Positions 8,898 through 20,212 of a stretch of DNA of 64,000 nt are shown here, one piece after another. Position 1 is the first letter of the stretch, and each line of letters opens with the position of its first letter. The stretch is from Hesseltinella vesiculosa (taxonomy: Eukaryota > Mucoromycota > Mucoromycetes > Mucorales > Cunninghamellaceae). The stretch covers positions 277,885 to 341,884 of the forward strand of contig MCGT01000028.1 in assembly GCA_002104935.1 (NCBI GenBank). The letters run 5' to 3'. Below the pieces are notes generated by a model. The model made no database searches, was not told where the DNA came from, and saw only the letters and a program-made list of their open reading frames with translations. The position numbers were made by a program, and so were the translations under genes.

Positions 8898-11800
8898 CTA
8901 AAGCGAAGCTGGAGTAGTGGACTTTGGCTGTCGAAAATGTGCGCTGCGGCGAAGTAGTGACAGGATTCGAATTTCACGACGTATATCGCCGATTGCGCCT
9001 TCCCAGTGCATTCTCGAGTACGATGCAAGAGGAATGGCATCTTCATTGAACCTGCGCTCACAGCCGCAGCAATCTGGAAGCAGTCGGATGGCCAGCCCCA
9101 CAGGTAGTGAGAGGGCTCCAATCGCTACCGTCACAAGCCATTGGCTTGCTGTCAGCGGAACCGTTTTGAAAGCGAGTCCACCGAAAGTGACAATTAGGAA
9201 TTGGCTGATAATTACAGTAACTTGAATGATGATAAACATTGAATGGTGGGTAATATTTTGAAACACGTTGAGGGTGGTGTTATCGATGCGTCGACAATTG
9301 ATCTCATTGAAGATTTGCATGAACACAAACACATTAAAGATCATGGTGCGCAGCACTTTCCCATCTTTGGAGCCATCTAAAAAGAACAACTCATTCCCTT
9401 GGTAGAGTAGGACGAGGTTGACAATCACCTGGAAAATAGCTTGACCAACAATCATTTTCATCATTGAAAAATTGATCAAATGGGCGTTTCTTGACACAGG
9501 CTTGCGAAGTAGCAGCTGTTCACTGGGCGGCTCTGTTGCTAGAGCGAGTGCAGCAAGTGTATCCATAATGAGATTAACCCAAAGTAATTGCACTGCTGTT
9601 AGCACGCTTTCTGTCGTGCTGGACGTGAGAGAACTTATAAACGAGAGCACTACAGCTGCAATATTCACAGTAAGCTGAAATGTCAAGAATTTGCGGACAC
9701 CATCATTGACGGCACGCCCCCAAAGCAATGCCTTGAGAATAGAGTTGAAATTGTCATCCATGAGAACAATATCCGATGCTTCCTTTGCAACTTCGGTGCC
9801 GGTGATACCCATGCTAAAACCGACGTCGGCCATTTTCAGGGCTGGACCATCATTGGTGCCGTCACCTGTCATTCCTACCACTTGGTCTTGCTCCTGTAGT
9901 CGAGCCACAACAATGGTTTTATCCAAGGGCCCAGACCGGGCTAAGACTTGAAGACGAGGGAGGATCTTGCGCTGTTCTTCAATCGTCATTGATCGAAATT
10001 CCGGACCAGACATTGCAATACCTCCTTTAGTCAGAATTCCCGACGTTCTTGCAATTGCTTTTGCTGTATCGATGTTGTCGCCTGTGATCATCCTCACAAA
10101 CACGCCTGCTTTTCTGAAAGCCCTGACAGCTTCAACCACACCCGGTCTAAGAGGATCAGTAATGGCTACAACTCCTAGTAACGTCATATTATCCAATGGC
10201 AATTGACCATCCTGCTCGGGTTTAGGTAGGGTTGGAATTTCCCTGTAGGCGATTCCTATAGTGCGCAGGGCCTGGTTTGCATAAGAACTGATTGTTGATT
10301 GCCATTGTTTGGTGATTTCGTCGTTCATCTTCTTCTTGTTGCCGTTTTCGTCCATGTAATAAGTGCAACTGCTCAAGATGATTTCTGACGCCCCTTTGGT
10401 GTACTGTTGATATTTTCCAGATTTCAGCTGCACAATGGTGGACATTGATTTCCATTTGGAAGCAAATGGGTAAACTTCAACAACAGTACTATCGCGTCGC
10501 AACTGTCGAAAGTCGTATCCTAGTAGCTTGATCCAGTTCAACAGCGCACATTCAGTTTTAGAGCCAATAAAAGCAGCTTCACCGCGATCGTTTTCCCCCT
10601 CATATGCAGTAGAATTGACAGCAATACCTTGCGCAATGAGAAGTTGTGTATTTTGTGCATTCTTCAGCTGAGTGGCCCACCGATTCTTAGAGCTTGCTTC
10701 TTGGTAATCGAATACACAACGGAACGGTATCATACCTTGCTCCACAGTCATAACATTTTCCGTCAGCGTCCCAGTCTTGTCTGTGCAAATTGCTGTTGCG
10801 TTGCCCATTGTTTCACAGGCTGAAAGCACTCGCACCAAGTTATTGTCTTTAAGCATTTGTGTAGTTGCAAATGCAAGGGCCATCGTCACTGCCATGGGTA
10901 AACCTTCTGGAACAGCAACAACAATAATGGTGATCGTTTGGATGACAATGTTTACCAGGGTAGAAGCAATTTCATCACCACTAGGCCATTGCTTACGCAA
11001 AGAATGAATAACGACATACTTGAATACCAAGGCAAAAAACATCAAGAGGGCAGCAGCGAATCCAATCTTTGCAATCTGCTCAGCGAGGGAATCCAACTTG
11101 ATCTGGAGAGGTGTACCTTCTAAATTCTGCCCACGCATAGCCATCATCATTCTGCCATAAAAGGAATTTTCACCAACAGCCACGATGATGCAACGACCCA
11201 CCCCTTCCAATATTTTGGCACCTGATAATAAATAGCAATCGGCACGGTCCGTACCAAAGAGAGGGGTCTTCTTAACAGTGTCAGATTCTCCTGTGGCTGA
11301 TGACTCGTCACATGTTACATTGTGACCTTCCAAGTAGATCCCGTCTGCTGGAATGATGTCACCAGGTTCAAGGATGAGGATGTCCCCCACCAGAAGGTCA
11401 AACACGCTTAATTCTCGTTCTTGGCCATTTCGAATAACGTTGACTACTCGATCTTCGCGCTTGGAATTTAGCAGCTTAAATTGTGCTTCTTTTTGATAGT
11501 TGTTGATGGCATTGGTAAGGACAACAACGAGCACAGCTAGCAAGATCGCCGTTCCTTCAACCCTAACAAAAACATTGATGCACGTCCAAAAAAGGTATCA
11601 CTATGTAAAGTTACCATCCCAATCGTGGCTCATCCGGAGGATGGGACGAGGAATAGTCCCTCCAAGTGCCAATCGACAAGGACACAAATGCAGCAACAGT
11701 CAGCATGACTATAATTAATTTAGATTGAGCCAACCTGAGCTAAATAGATTTTCCCGAGCTTACTCAGCGTCTTATCATTGTACGTCTCTATTAAATAGCT

Positions 11801-12061
11801 CACAAACGACCTTTCCGATTGTTTTGGTAAAACGTTCCGGCCAAAAGCTTGTTCTCGTTGTTTGGACATCATGTTCTCGCCTGCTAATCCTTGATTGGGG
11901 TTCACGTGCAAGCGATCGCAAATGCGCTGACCACCAAGCTGCTGTAATAAATCATTATCTTTTGTTTCTACAAGTGTCGATAATTCGTCCGCTGCTATAC
12001 TGAAATAGGAGTCGTATGCAGTAACGCTGTTCACGCCAAGCAAAGGTTGCCTTTCCGACAT
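8898..12061 (-). CDS. plasma-membrane/vacuolar type Ca2+-transporting P-type ATPase
   Basis: Three exons on the minus strand: 12061-11764, 11708-11615 and 11562-8898, with introns of 55 and 52 bp, giving 1018 residues. Joining restores the TM1-TM2 region (KTL-IMLTVAAFVSL, then WVEGTAILLAVL). All P2-type marks are present: PEGLP in TM4, CTDKTGTLTE with the phosphorylated Asp, KGAS in the nucleotide site, TGDN and GDGTNDGPALK in the hinge. GPALK rather than APALK is typical of PMCA-type pumps. It should export Ca2+ from the cytosol to the vacuole or cell exterior. After TM10 only about 60 residues remain, so there is little room for a long C-terminal calmodulin-binding autoinhibitory tail. The 3' end and flank are copied at 4180-4787. 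It is convergent with the phosphatase fragment. Confidence 0.93.
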
Positions 12062-12395
12062 GTTTGGAGAAGAGAAAAAGAAAAAGATAATCGGGTTTTT
12101 TCTCTCACTCCCTCTTTTCTTTCACCTTGTTTCATACGCTTGTTTCACTTTTTCTTCTACTTTTTCCTAACCGTTGCATTATGGCTCGGCACCTTGGGCT
12201 TCCGGGGGGGGGGGGTTGTAAAAAAGGAACAAACGCCAAGCAGTGCGTTTGACAAAACATTGAAAATGACGAATTTCAAGTCTGTTCGCTGGTCACATGA
12301 TCATCATCATCAGCGCTTGATGAATTTTTCATTTTTTGTTGTGTTGAAGAGCACCGACGCTCGGACAAGCGCTTTTCTTCTACATCTTAAAAATA
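12062..12395. other. divergent promoter region
   Basis: The 334 bp between the ATPase start (minus) and the M20 gene start (plus) hold a pyrimidine-rich plus strand, a run of 12 or so G near 12206 and a (CAT)n patch near 12299. There is no clear TATA box on either side. It presumably drives both genes. Confidence 0.4.
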
Positions 12396-13969
12396 ATGAG
12401 TTTCGAAGACGTCAAAGACACAATTTCCAACGTGATTGACCAAGCAAGCAGCTCTTTGCGCGATATCAGTCTCAAAGTAAATTGAAAAAGCGTAACGGCC
12501 TTTATTCATCAATCACCTCTCTCTATGTTTGTAGGTCCATGACCATCCTGAGCTTGGCAACAATGAATTCCATGCATACAAAATTCTCACGGAATTTCTT
12601 GAAGGGCAGGGATTTCATCTAACGCGTAAAGCTGCTGGCATGGATACTGCTTTTATTGCCGAATTCTCAAATGGCAGTGGTCGTAGAATTGGCTTTTGCA
12701 GTGAGTACGACGCCTTACCCGGGTAAGTTTCTTTTGTCAATTTAAGACCCCTTCAAACTGACATCGTTACCAATTTTACCTAGTGTTGGGCATGGATGTG
12801 GTCACAACTTGATTGCTATTTCAGGCATTGCATGTGCCTTGGCAATGAAACGGCTATTGGAAACTGGAGCTGTAAAAGGGTCCGTTGTGCTGTTTGGGAC
12901 TCCTGCTGAAGAATCCACTAGTGGTAAAATAATCTTTGTCAATTCTGGTGAAGTGAAACGCCGTGTGGACGTAGCCATGATGCTCGTAAGTTTTTTATAT
13001 TTAAAAATAATAAGCTGCAGAGACAATGCATGACATTGACAAATATCTAAAAAAAAACAAGCACCCTTTTGCGTTAGACGGTCTCTACGCTAGAATGCTG
13101 GCATTGGACACGCTTGTTGTCGAATTCTTCGGCCGTGCATCTCATGCTGGCATGGCTCCATGGAATGGAGTCAACGCGGTCGACGCTATCATGCAAGGGT
13201 TTGACAATTTGGCAATGTTACGACAGCAGCTGTTGACGTCAAACAGGTATACTTTTTGTGATTTATCTCTTAAAAAATTTACAAACACAGCGTTATTTTC
13301 ATAGAGTGCATGGTATTATCACCAATGGAGGGAAAGCTGTAAGTAAAAGTTACGTTATTATTATTTTCTTGAACCCCCATCTTCTAGGCAAATGTGATCC
13401 CTGACTTCAGTTCGGCAAAACTTTATGCCCGTGCGCTTACACGGGATCAATTGGCAGAATTGAAGCCCAAAGTTGAAAACTGCTTCAAAGGGGCAGCAAA
13501 ATCGACAGGATGCCAATACAAAATGTATTGGGCTCCTTACGGCCCTGTAGATGGTAAAAGCTTGCACAGTTGTGATGGAAGAATTCTGCTGTAACCTTTT
13601 TGATTTGTGGACGCGTGTTTTCTGATAGATGTATTCATGAATGCACCTTTAGCTGAGTGCTACAAGACATTCATGGAAGAAAGAGGTGCCAAATTCTTGC
13701 CAAGAATTGACGAAGAAAACATCCACACCGGCTCTACTGATATGGGAAACTTCAGCTACGAAGTTCCTTCCATTCACCCTGCCTTTAACATTGACACAAC
13801 CGCTACCAACCACACCAAGGAATTTGCTGATGCTGCTCGTACAGAAAAAGCTCATGAATTGACCCTTCGTGCGGCAAAATGTCTAGCCATGACGGCTGCA
13901 AATGTATATCTTTCTGACAACTTTTACCATGACATTGTTGCTGACTTTAAGAAAGGAAAACCTCAATAA
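12396..13969 (+). CDS. M20 family amidohydrolase (PM20D2-like)
   Basis: Seven exons: 12396-12476, 12535-12722, 12784-12985, 13062-13246, 13305-13338, 13388-13553 and 13629-13969, giving 398 residues. Every junction keeps the frame, including a 34-bp exon 5. The zinc-peptidase motifs are SEYDALPG, GHGCGHN (metal ligands) and GTPAEES (catalytic Glu and metal ligand), then FFGRASHAGMAPW in the dimerisation domain and a late HTGSTDMG. This arrangement is that of the aminoacylase/carboxypeptidase-like M20D group, which hydrolyses N-acyl or dipeptide amide bonds; the human relative PM20D2 clears abnormal dipeptides. There is no signal peptide, so it is probably cytosolic. The substrate is not readable from sequence. 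Confidence 0.88.
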
Positions 13970-14984
13970 TAAAACTGTGGGATGACCATCGCCGCTCTCT
14001 GTTGCCTTGCTTATCTTCCCCATTTGTTGGTCAGCTAGTCGGCTAAGTGCAGGAAGAGTAACAATCTTCCGGTCTTTAATTCAAAAAAAGTTCAAGTTTG
14101 GAAAACAAAAGTGTACTTGGACAAATCCGCATTCCAAAAAAAGTTATTTTTTACAATAGGAGGCAGGGGTCGAAAATGAAAAGGAAGGTGCCCGTCTGTA
14201 CTCACTGTTCGTATTCTCCGCTGAATCCGGTGATTTGTTGGGTAAGCACAAAAAGCCCTTACTGGTCGTCCTTGCAAACTATAGAAACACTTTTTAAAAT
14301 CCAACGATCGCGTGCTATGTAGGGTATTTTTCCCGTGGGATGTGGTTCGTAATCATTGAATGAAAATAGAAAAAAGCAGCCAAAATGGGACAAATTGACC
14401 AAAATGACAAGGATAATCAACAGAAAGGTTAGAGTTTAAGTTAAATGAAGATTGATCGAATCCAGATAGACCCGCCTACTAGTTCTATTTCCTATTTTTC
14501 CGGGAAAGAAACTGATACATGTTCATTTTACTACCTAAAATGGAATTAAGTTTTTAATGAGACATCACCCCAATTGCACGCGACGTTCTTCAGCAAAACT
14601 AATAAAACTGAAGTGCCATCGATTGAGTAGTAAATGAATACAGCGCATTCGTATCCCAAACCAAATATAAAAGGTTATCTGGTCTCCGCTGTTTCAAAGT
14701 GAGTCATTGAACCATGTAACTAAGATGAGGTCATTCTGGCAGACTATGGTGGGAACACGATAAACGACAAAGGACAAGGACAAAATTGAATAGAATTGCC
14801 AATTTAATAACTGTTCGTGCCAAGGGCATGGTCACAAAGTTTGTACTATGATCCTTCATCACACGGAATCACGTCCAGCACGCTATTTTCATGCGAGTTG
14901 CGTCAATGCTCGTCCTTATAAATACTCCAGCATTCAAGCTGTCGAGACGGAAAAGAAGAAAAAACGAACAACCTCTTACAAGCA
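13970..14984. other. 1 kb intergenic region
   Basis: AT-rich, with short frames only and no homologous-looking protein on either strand. Its last 100 bp are the promoter of the aspartic protease. Confidence 0.4.
14917..14924 (+). promoter_or_regulatory. TATA box of the aspartic protease gene
   Basis: A TATAAATA lies about 60 bp before the ATG at 14985, in the same position as the TATA box of the other secreted enzyme in the window. Confidence 0.5.
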
Positions 14985-16432
14985 ATGGCTCGTTTAACTT
15001 TGGCTTTCGTGGCTGCAGCTCTTATTTCTGGCAGCTTTGCTGCCCCCACTTCTTCTGGAACAGTGACTCTCGGCTTTTCGCGTGGCAACTCAAAGCCTAA
15101 CTGGACTCAGGCACTTGCCCATGACAAGTCTCGTGCTTCTCATTTCTCTAAGAAGTCTCACTCCAAGGATCTTGCTGCTAGAGGAGCATCATTCCCTTCC
15201 ACCAACGAAGATTTCTCTTACGTCTCTGCTGTTCAAGTAGGAAGTCAAACCTTCAACTTGATTGTCGACACGGGTAAGAGCATAATTTGCTTGTTAAGGC
15301 ACCGGCTGACAAATGCATTTATTCATACTCAGGTTCCTCAAACACCTGGGTTGGTGCTGGTACCGCCTATAAACCCGGATCCACCTCTGCTGACACTGGC
15401 CACAGCGTGTCCGTCTCTTACGGTTCGGGTTCTTTCTCTGGTGAAGAATACACAGATACAGTGTCCCTTGGTTCCGGTTTTTCCATTACCAAGCAATCCA
15501 TTGGCGTTGCCACGACTGCTACGGGTTTCAGCGGTGTTGATGGCATCATCGGTAAGTGTTTCTATAATTGCACGATCGTATGGTCTCATTGGATCCTTCT
15601 ACTGCAATTTAGGTTTTGGACCCGAAGACTTGACGTCTGGTACTGTCACTGGTGTGTCTTTAGTCCCTACTGTGGTTCAAAATGCCAAGTCCCAAGGCCT
15701 CATTAGCACCGAAGTTCTTGGTGTGTACTTCGACCCTCTCAGCGGTAGTGCCACTACTGCTTCGAACGGCGAGCTCACTCTTGGTGGCGTGGATTCCACA
15801 AAGTACACCGGTGCCATCACCTACACTCCCATCACCTCGACCTCACCTTCTAGTCAGTACTGGGGTATTGACATTTCCAAGATCACGTATGGTAGTACCA
15901 CTGTTGCATCTTCCAGCAACCCTGGTATCGTTGACACTGGTAAGATTACAGTATACTTCGAAATTCTGAACAGCGCAGGCCTCACATTCTTGATATTAAT
16001 CTGTAGGCACTACCCTCATTTATCTTGACACCACCCTTTACAACGCTCTTTACAAGAACATCAAGGGGTATGCTCTTGACAGCACCACTGGGTTGGTAAC
16101 AATTCCTGCTAGCAGCTACTCTAGCCTAAGCTCCGTCACCTTCACTATCGGAGGTACTGCGTTCACTCTTACGCCCTCTCAATACATCCTTCCTCAAGCT
16201 CAAGTTGCTGCTTGGGGTGGTACTGTTGGCAAGTACTACTCTCTCATTGGCAATTTGGGAACTGGCTCTGGTTTGAACTTTATCCTTGGTCAAAAGTTCT
16301 TGGAAAACTACTACTCTGTCTACGTAAGTATTAAAACGAAATACTTCTCTAAAATGTTATTTACCCCCCCCCCCTCCTCCTTTACTCTAGGATACTGCCA
16401 ACTCTCGCGTTGGTTTAGCCACCCGTGCTTAA
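14985..16432 (+). CDS. secreted pepsin-type aspartic protease
   Basis: Five exons: 14985-15273, 15333-15551, 15613-15939, 16007-16323 and 16391-16432, giving 397 residues. It has a signal peptide (residues 1-20, ending near FAAP) and a Lys/Ser-rich propeptide to about residue 70. The first active site, VDTG-SSNTW, is rebuilt across intron 1 and the second, VDTG-TTLIY, across intron 3; both introns split the catalytic DTG at the same codon phase, echoing the two-lobe internal duplication of family A1. The flap region and YYSVYDT...GLATRA end are typical. It digests external protein at acid pH. The nearest known group is fungal secreted A1 proteases of the rhizopuspepsin/polyporopepsin kind. 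Confidence 0.93.
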
Positions 16433-16998
16433 AGTACTTTTCCAGTCAGCCATATTTTTATATTTATTATCAAATGAACAACAATCCAAGCAAAGCTAAA
16501 TATGTCAATATGTCCTTGCATTTGCTGAGAGAATTATCTAAGGTTGGGGGTATTCCGGAAGGGGTATGTAGGCCGGTATTACTCATTGTCGCCGTACTAA
16601 GATTACATAACGAGGGTTACAAGGGCAAAGCCGCTGCGAGAAGCACCAAGTTCTAATATAATTCTTGTCTCATTCATGTGCCTAAGCATCATGAGAAACG
16701 GCATGTGCAAGCCGAGGGGGGGGGGACGCAACTATCAGTAATTGCTTCTGTGTAAATTGCAACATTGGCATCTCTCCTGCCAACAAAAGTTATGTTATGA
16801 TGGTCCAATATACTATACTGCGGTGCCACCGATGCCGGTAAAAAAACGGCTGATTCCAATCCTTGGTATCAAAATCATTCAGATAGGAGCGTCGTTTATT
16901 TTTAAGAAAAGCAGACATATTATTTACATTGCCATTGATGTCCCGTTCTGCACATTTGGTGTTGAATATTTAGCATCATACCGTGCTTTGTTATTGAT
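16433..16998. other. convergent intergenic region
   Basis: 566 bp between the protease stop and the GPATCH1 stop. It contains a run of G near 16720; otherwise nothing is recognised. Confidence 0.4.
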
Positions 16999-19748
16999 TT
17001 ACGTTGTTTTTTTTTCAACCCACATGGACAGGTCGTCCAATAAGTCAGTACGACTAGAATCGTGTCTGTGGCGGCGTTTCTTATGCTCTTTTTTTTTCTT
17101 GCTGTGTTTGATTTCTCTTGATGGTTTGCGGTCGTCATCACGCTTTCTTTTGGTGTGCTTTGATCGTGTGCGTTCACGATCGGATCGTTCATGGTAATCA
17201 AATGATGCAAGTCTAGACTGGAATGGAGGCACAACAAACTCTTCAGACTTGACATGAACAGCAAATTTGTTTGAGGAGTCTGTTAAGTTTGACTCAGCTG
17301 TTGTTGTCATTGCGTCGTGTTGTGGTGGCGAAGGTCCGATGAAATCGTCGCTCTCCTCAACGGTAGCCAGACATTGTTTAGAAAGATGAGGTGAGCTATC
17401 TTCGTTTTCGTTGGTGTCAACACTTTCGTCATCTGAATTTTCAAAAATACTTTTGAAGATATCCAGGGAAGGGCGTTCGATGTTTTGACTATCTTCCTGG
17501 GTTTCTTGGTCGGCCGTTGGACTTTCTGTTACTTGCATGGATGGCCTCGCAATGATCGCAGCCATCATGGGGTCCTCCTTCGCCGCGTCTTTCTGAACAT
17601 TGTTGTTGGGTACAGTTTGATTTACTAGCGCACCCATCACATTATCACTCAAAATGGAAGAAGAACCGGCTTGCGTTCGTGAGTTGACATTTTGTTCCTG
17701 TAAATGGTCTGGGTGAGGGTTCGGGACGTTGAATCGCTTGCAGACAAGCCGGTTTGGGTAAAAGGCTTTCGCCGTTCGAGTTAAAGATCCAAACATTCCC
17801 ATTGTGGCTGCCTCCGTCTGCTCGCAAACCTACAAGCACATCGAATAATATCGTTAGCAACGACAAGCATCCTCTCCCTGTTTCCTTTTAGCGTATATCC
17901 GAAAAAAGACTTACAGCATGACTTGGTTCTTGTTGCGTCTGAGCTTGGGCATCGCGTTCTTTTTTCCAATCTTTTCCAGATTTGAGACCGCCTTCAAATA
18001 CGACTTGTTCCAATTTACCGCTCGGTTCTCCAGAGAGCGACTGTCCAAAATTGGACAAGTCATTGGATGCTGTGGTGAAGCGGCTACTCATCATGCCACT
18101 AATAGGGCGGAATATTTTGGCCGATTTGATAAATTCGTCCATTTCCTTCATACCACTGTCGTAAGAGAGTCCAGCCGGGACGGGAAATATGGTCTGACTT
18201 TCGCTGGTTTCATTGTCGTTTTGTTGAGAGCATATTTGTAAATACTTTCGATAGCGTCTTTGCTTTTCCAGGTTGTCGCCAAATGGAATGAATCCTTGGA
18301 GTGCCAACTCGGCTACTTCTTTTGAGACCAGAATGGTACGAAGTTTGGATTTGTCCAATGGATTAGATTCGGGCGCTTTGGAGTCAATTTCAATTTGCAT
18401 AGCTGCCTGTTTCAGCTTCTTTTTGGAATCGGTTGACATGAAGTCAAATACAGACCGTTCGCCCAGGGATTGCTCACCCAGAACAGCACCACGGGCATCC
18501 ATTGTGAGATTACGGGGTTGTTGTGCCTTTGTCGTCGCAAATAATACGGTTCGAAACTCATCAAATATGTCGGGAACGTCAGGTGGCAAATACCTAAAGT
18601 TTGAATCGGAAACAGATGATGAGAAACTTTTCGCTCATTTCCTCCCTGCTTCCTTTCATGGTACCATTTTCCATGCTCATAGGGTGCTGTTGATATATGG
18701 AATCCATTCATTGGTAGATGGCCATCTGAGCACCGCGTTACGCAGGAAGGCCGCGAATATGTGGACTTGGGTCTGGCTGACTGTCGGTGCAACAATAAGG
18801 TTTCATGGTCTTCATCATAAATGACGTGGTGGTAGTCTCTAGGCAAATCACGAGTGCTGATGCCATCATCATAGGGCATTACATCGTCATTTTCATCTTC
18901 GTACACGCCAACTCCGAAGCCAGCTCGTTTTGAAGTTATTGCTTTTCCCATGTGTTGATCGCGTTTCTGTTGCTGGTAACGTCGCATTTCAGCCACTTGA
19001 GGTACATTCTCAACCAAGTCGTATCCAAGCCCAAACGAATCGGCTTTGGCATTAAAGTGCTGGATTGGGGTGTCAGCAGGAGCAAAGGTCACATCAATAT
19101 CCATTTGTGCTATTCTCGGGCCAATGCCTTGTCCTTGGCGCCAACCCATTTTCTGGAGCAGCTTAGCACCCATCGATTCATGTGCTGGTGCTACCAAGCC
19201 CATAAGCCCGGATGCCAAGTTAGAAAGCGTATCATTCCCAAAGTCGCTTTGGAATCTGCCATGTTCGTCTTTTGGCAAATCGAACTCCTCGGTTAAACCC
19301 AGCCGTTTTGAACTGGTAAGCTCCTGTTAAATTTAAATAAAAATAGGGAGAAAGGAAGGAAGAGTGAGTAGGAACGTTAGTCGTTGAGGGGGACTTGCCT
19401 GTAGATCTTCTTCATCCATGAAATCTTCAGGACGGGCTATTTTCTGTTCTTGCCGAGATGATCGAGACGACGTGAATTGGCTCGGTGTCCAACCTAGTTA
19501 GTAAAGAAATATCGAACCGCTAATTCCTTATCATGAATATCTGATGAACTAGGCTTACCTTCTTTGGATCCAACAGTATTGAAGTATCCTGCAGAGAACC
19601 CACCGGTGAAAGCTCCATGAAATCTTCTGCGACCATGATCATCGCGAGCCTCTTGCTTCCATACAGGTATAAATTGACCAGAATCACCTTTGCCAGATTC
19701 CTCCGGCGCAGGAAATGCTGTACCGAAAAATATATTGCTTTCTTGCAT
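16999..19748 (-). CDS. GPATCH1: GPATCH1 homologue, G-patch splicing factor
   Basis: Five exons on the minus strand: 19748-19559, 19493-19399, 19323-18665, 18593-17915 and 17829-16999, giving about 817 residues. The N-terminus carries the highly conserved block [20 protein letters not shown] followed by KEGWTPS and DFMDEEDL. The G-patch follows ([15 protein letters not shown]), then a P-V-T-F-A-P segment and the late MFGSLTR...CKRFNVPNP block, all in the order of human GPATCH1. The C-terminus is rich in Lys, Arg, Ser and His. The family sits in the spliceosome and G-patches activate DEAH helicases. Intron 2 (19398-19324) starts with GC, not GT. An in-frame ATG at 19832 is an alternative start; 19748 was chosen because it fits the family's length. 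Confidence 0.9.
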
Positions 19749-20212
19749 GAAGTGGAAAAGAAAGGCGGGGGGAGGTTGAGCAAATTCGCAAAATGAAACA
19801 GCAGCACTGGGAATTGAAAAAGCAGCCTCCAATCAAATTGTTCCTAGTATTTTTTTTACTGTACAGATCATCCCCCAAGTCCCTACAATGGCCAACTTGA
19901 AATCGATCATACAGGGAACCCCTTCTAGCTTGATACCTCCACCTGCATATAGCAATCCGGCTGTTTGGTTTCCCCTCCCTGTATCACAAATTTGTTTTTA
20001 AAAAATAATCTCGCCCGCTTCTCGCACAATGAAAAAGCTAATAAACTTTTTTGTCTTCTGATTGGCTAGGCTTTGAGATGGCCCACTTTTTTTTTTGCTC
20101 AAGCTTCTTTTTTGTACTTCATCTTGCATCCACCAGTAACCCTGAAAAATAATCATATCTTCCACCGCTTGTTGCACCTGCTCTCTGTCTACTGCCTTAC
20201 CCAAAATTGCAG
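19749..20212. other. divergent promoter region
   Basis: 464 bp between the GPATCH1 start (minus) and the kelch gene start (plus), with T-rich tracts near 20088. No other features are seen. Confidence 0.4.

Noticed and set aside
14092..14322. Small frames on both strands upstream of the protease
   Set aside because: No codon bias, family or splice signals; treated as intergenic.
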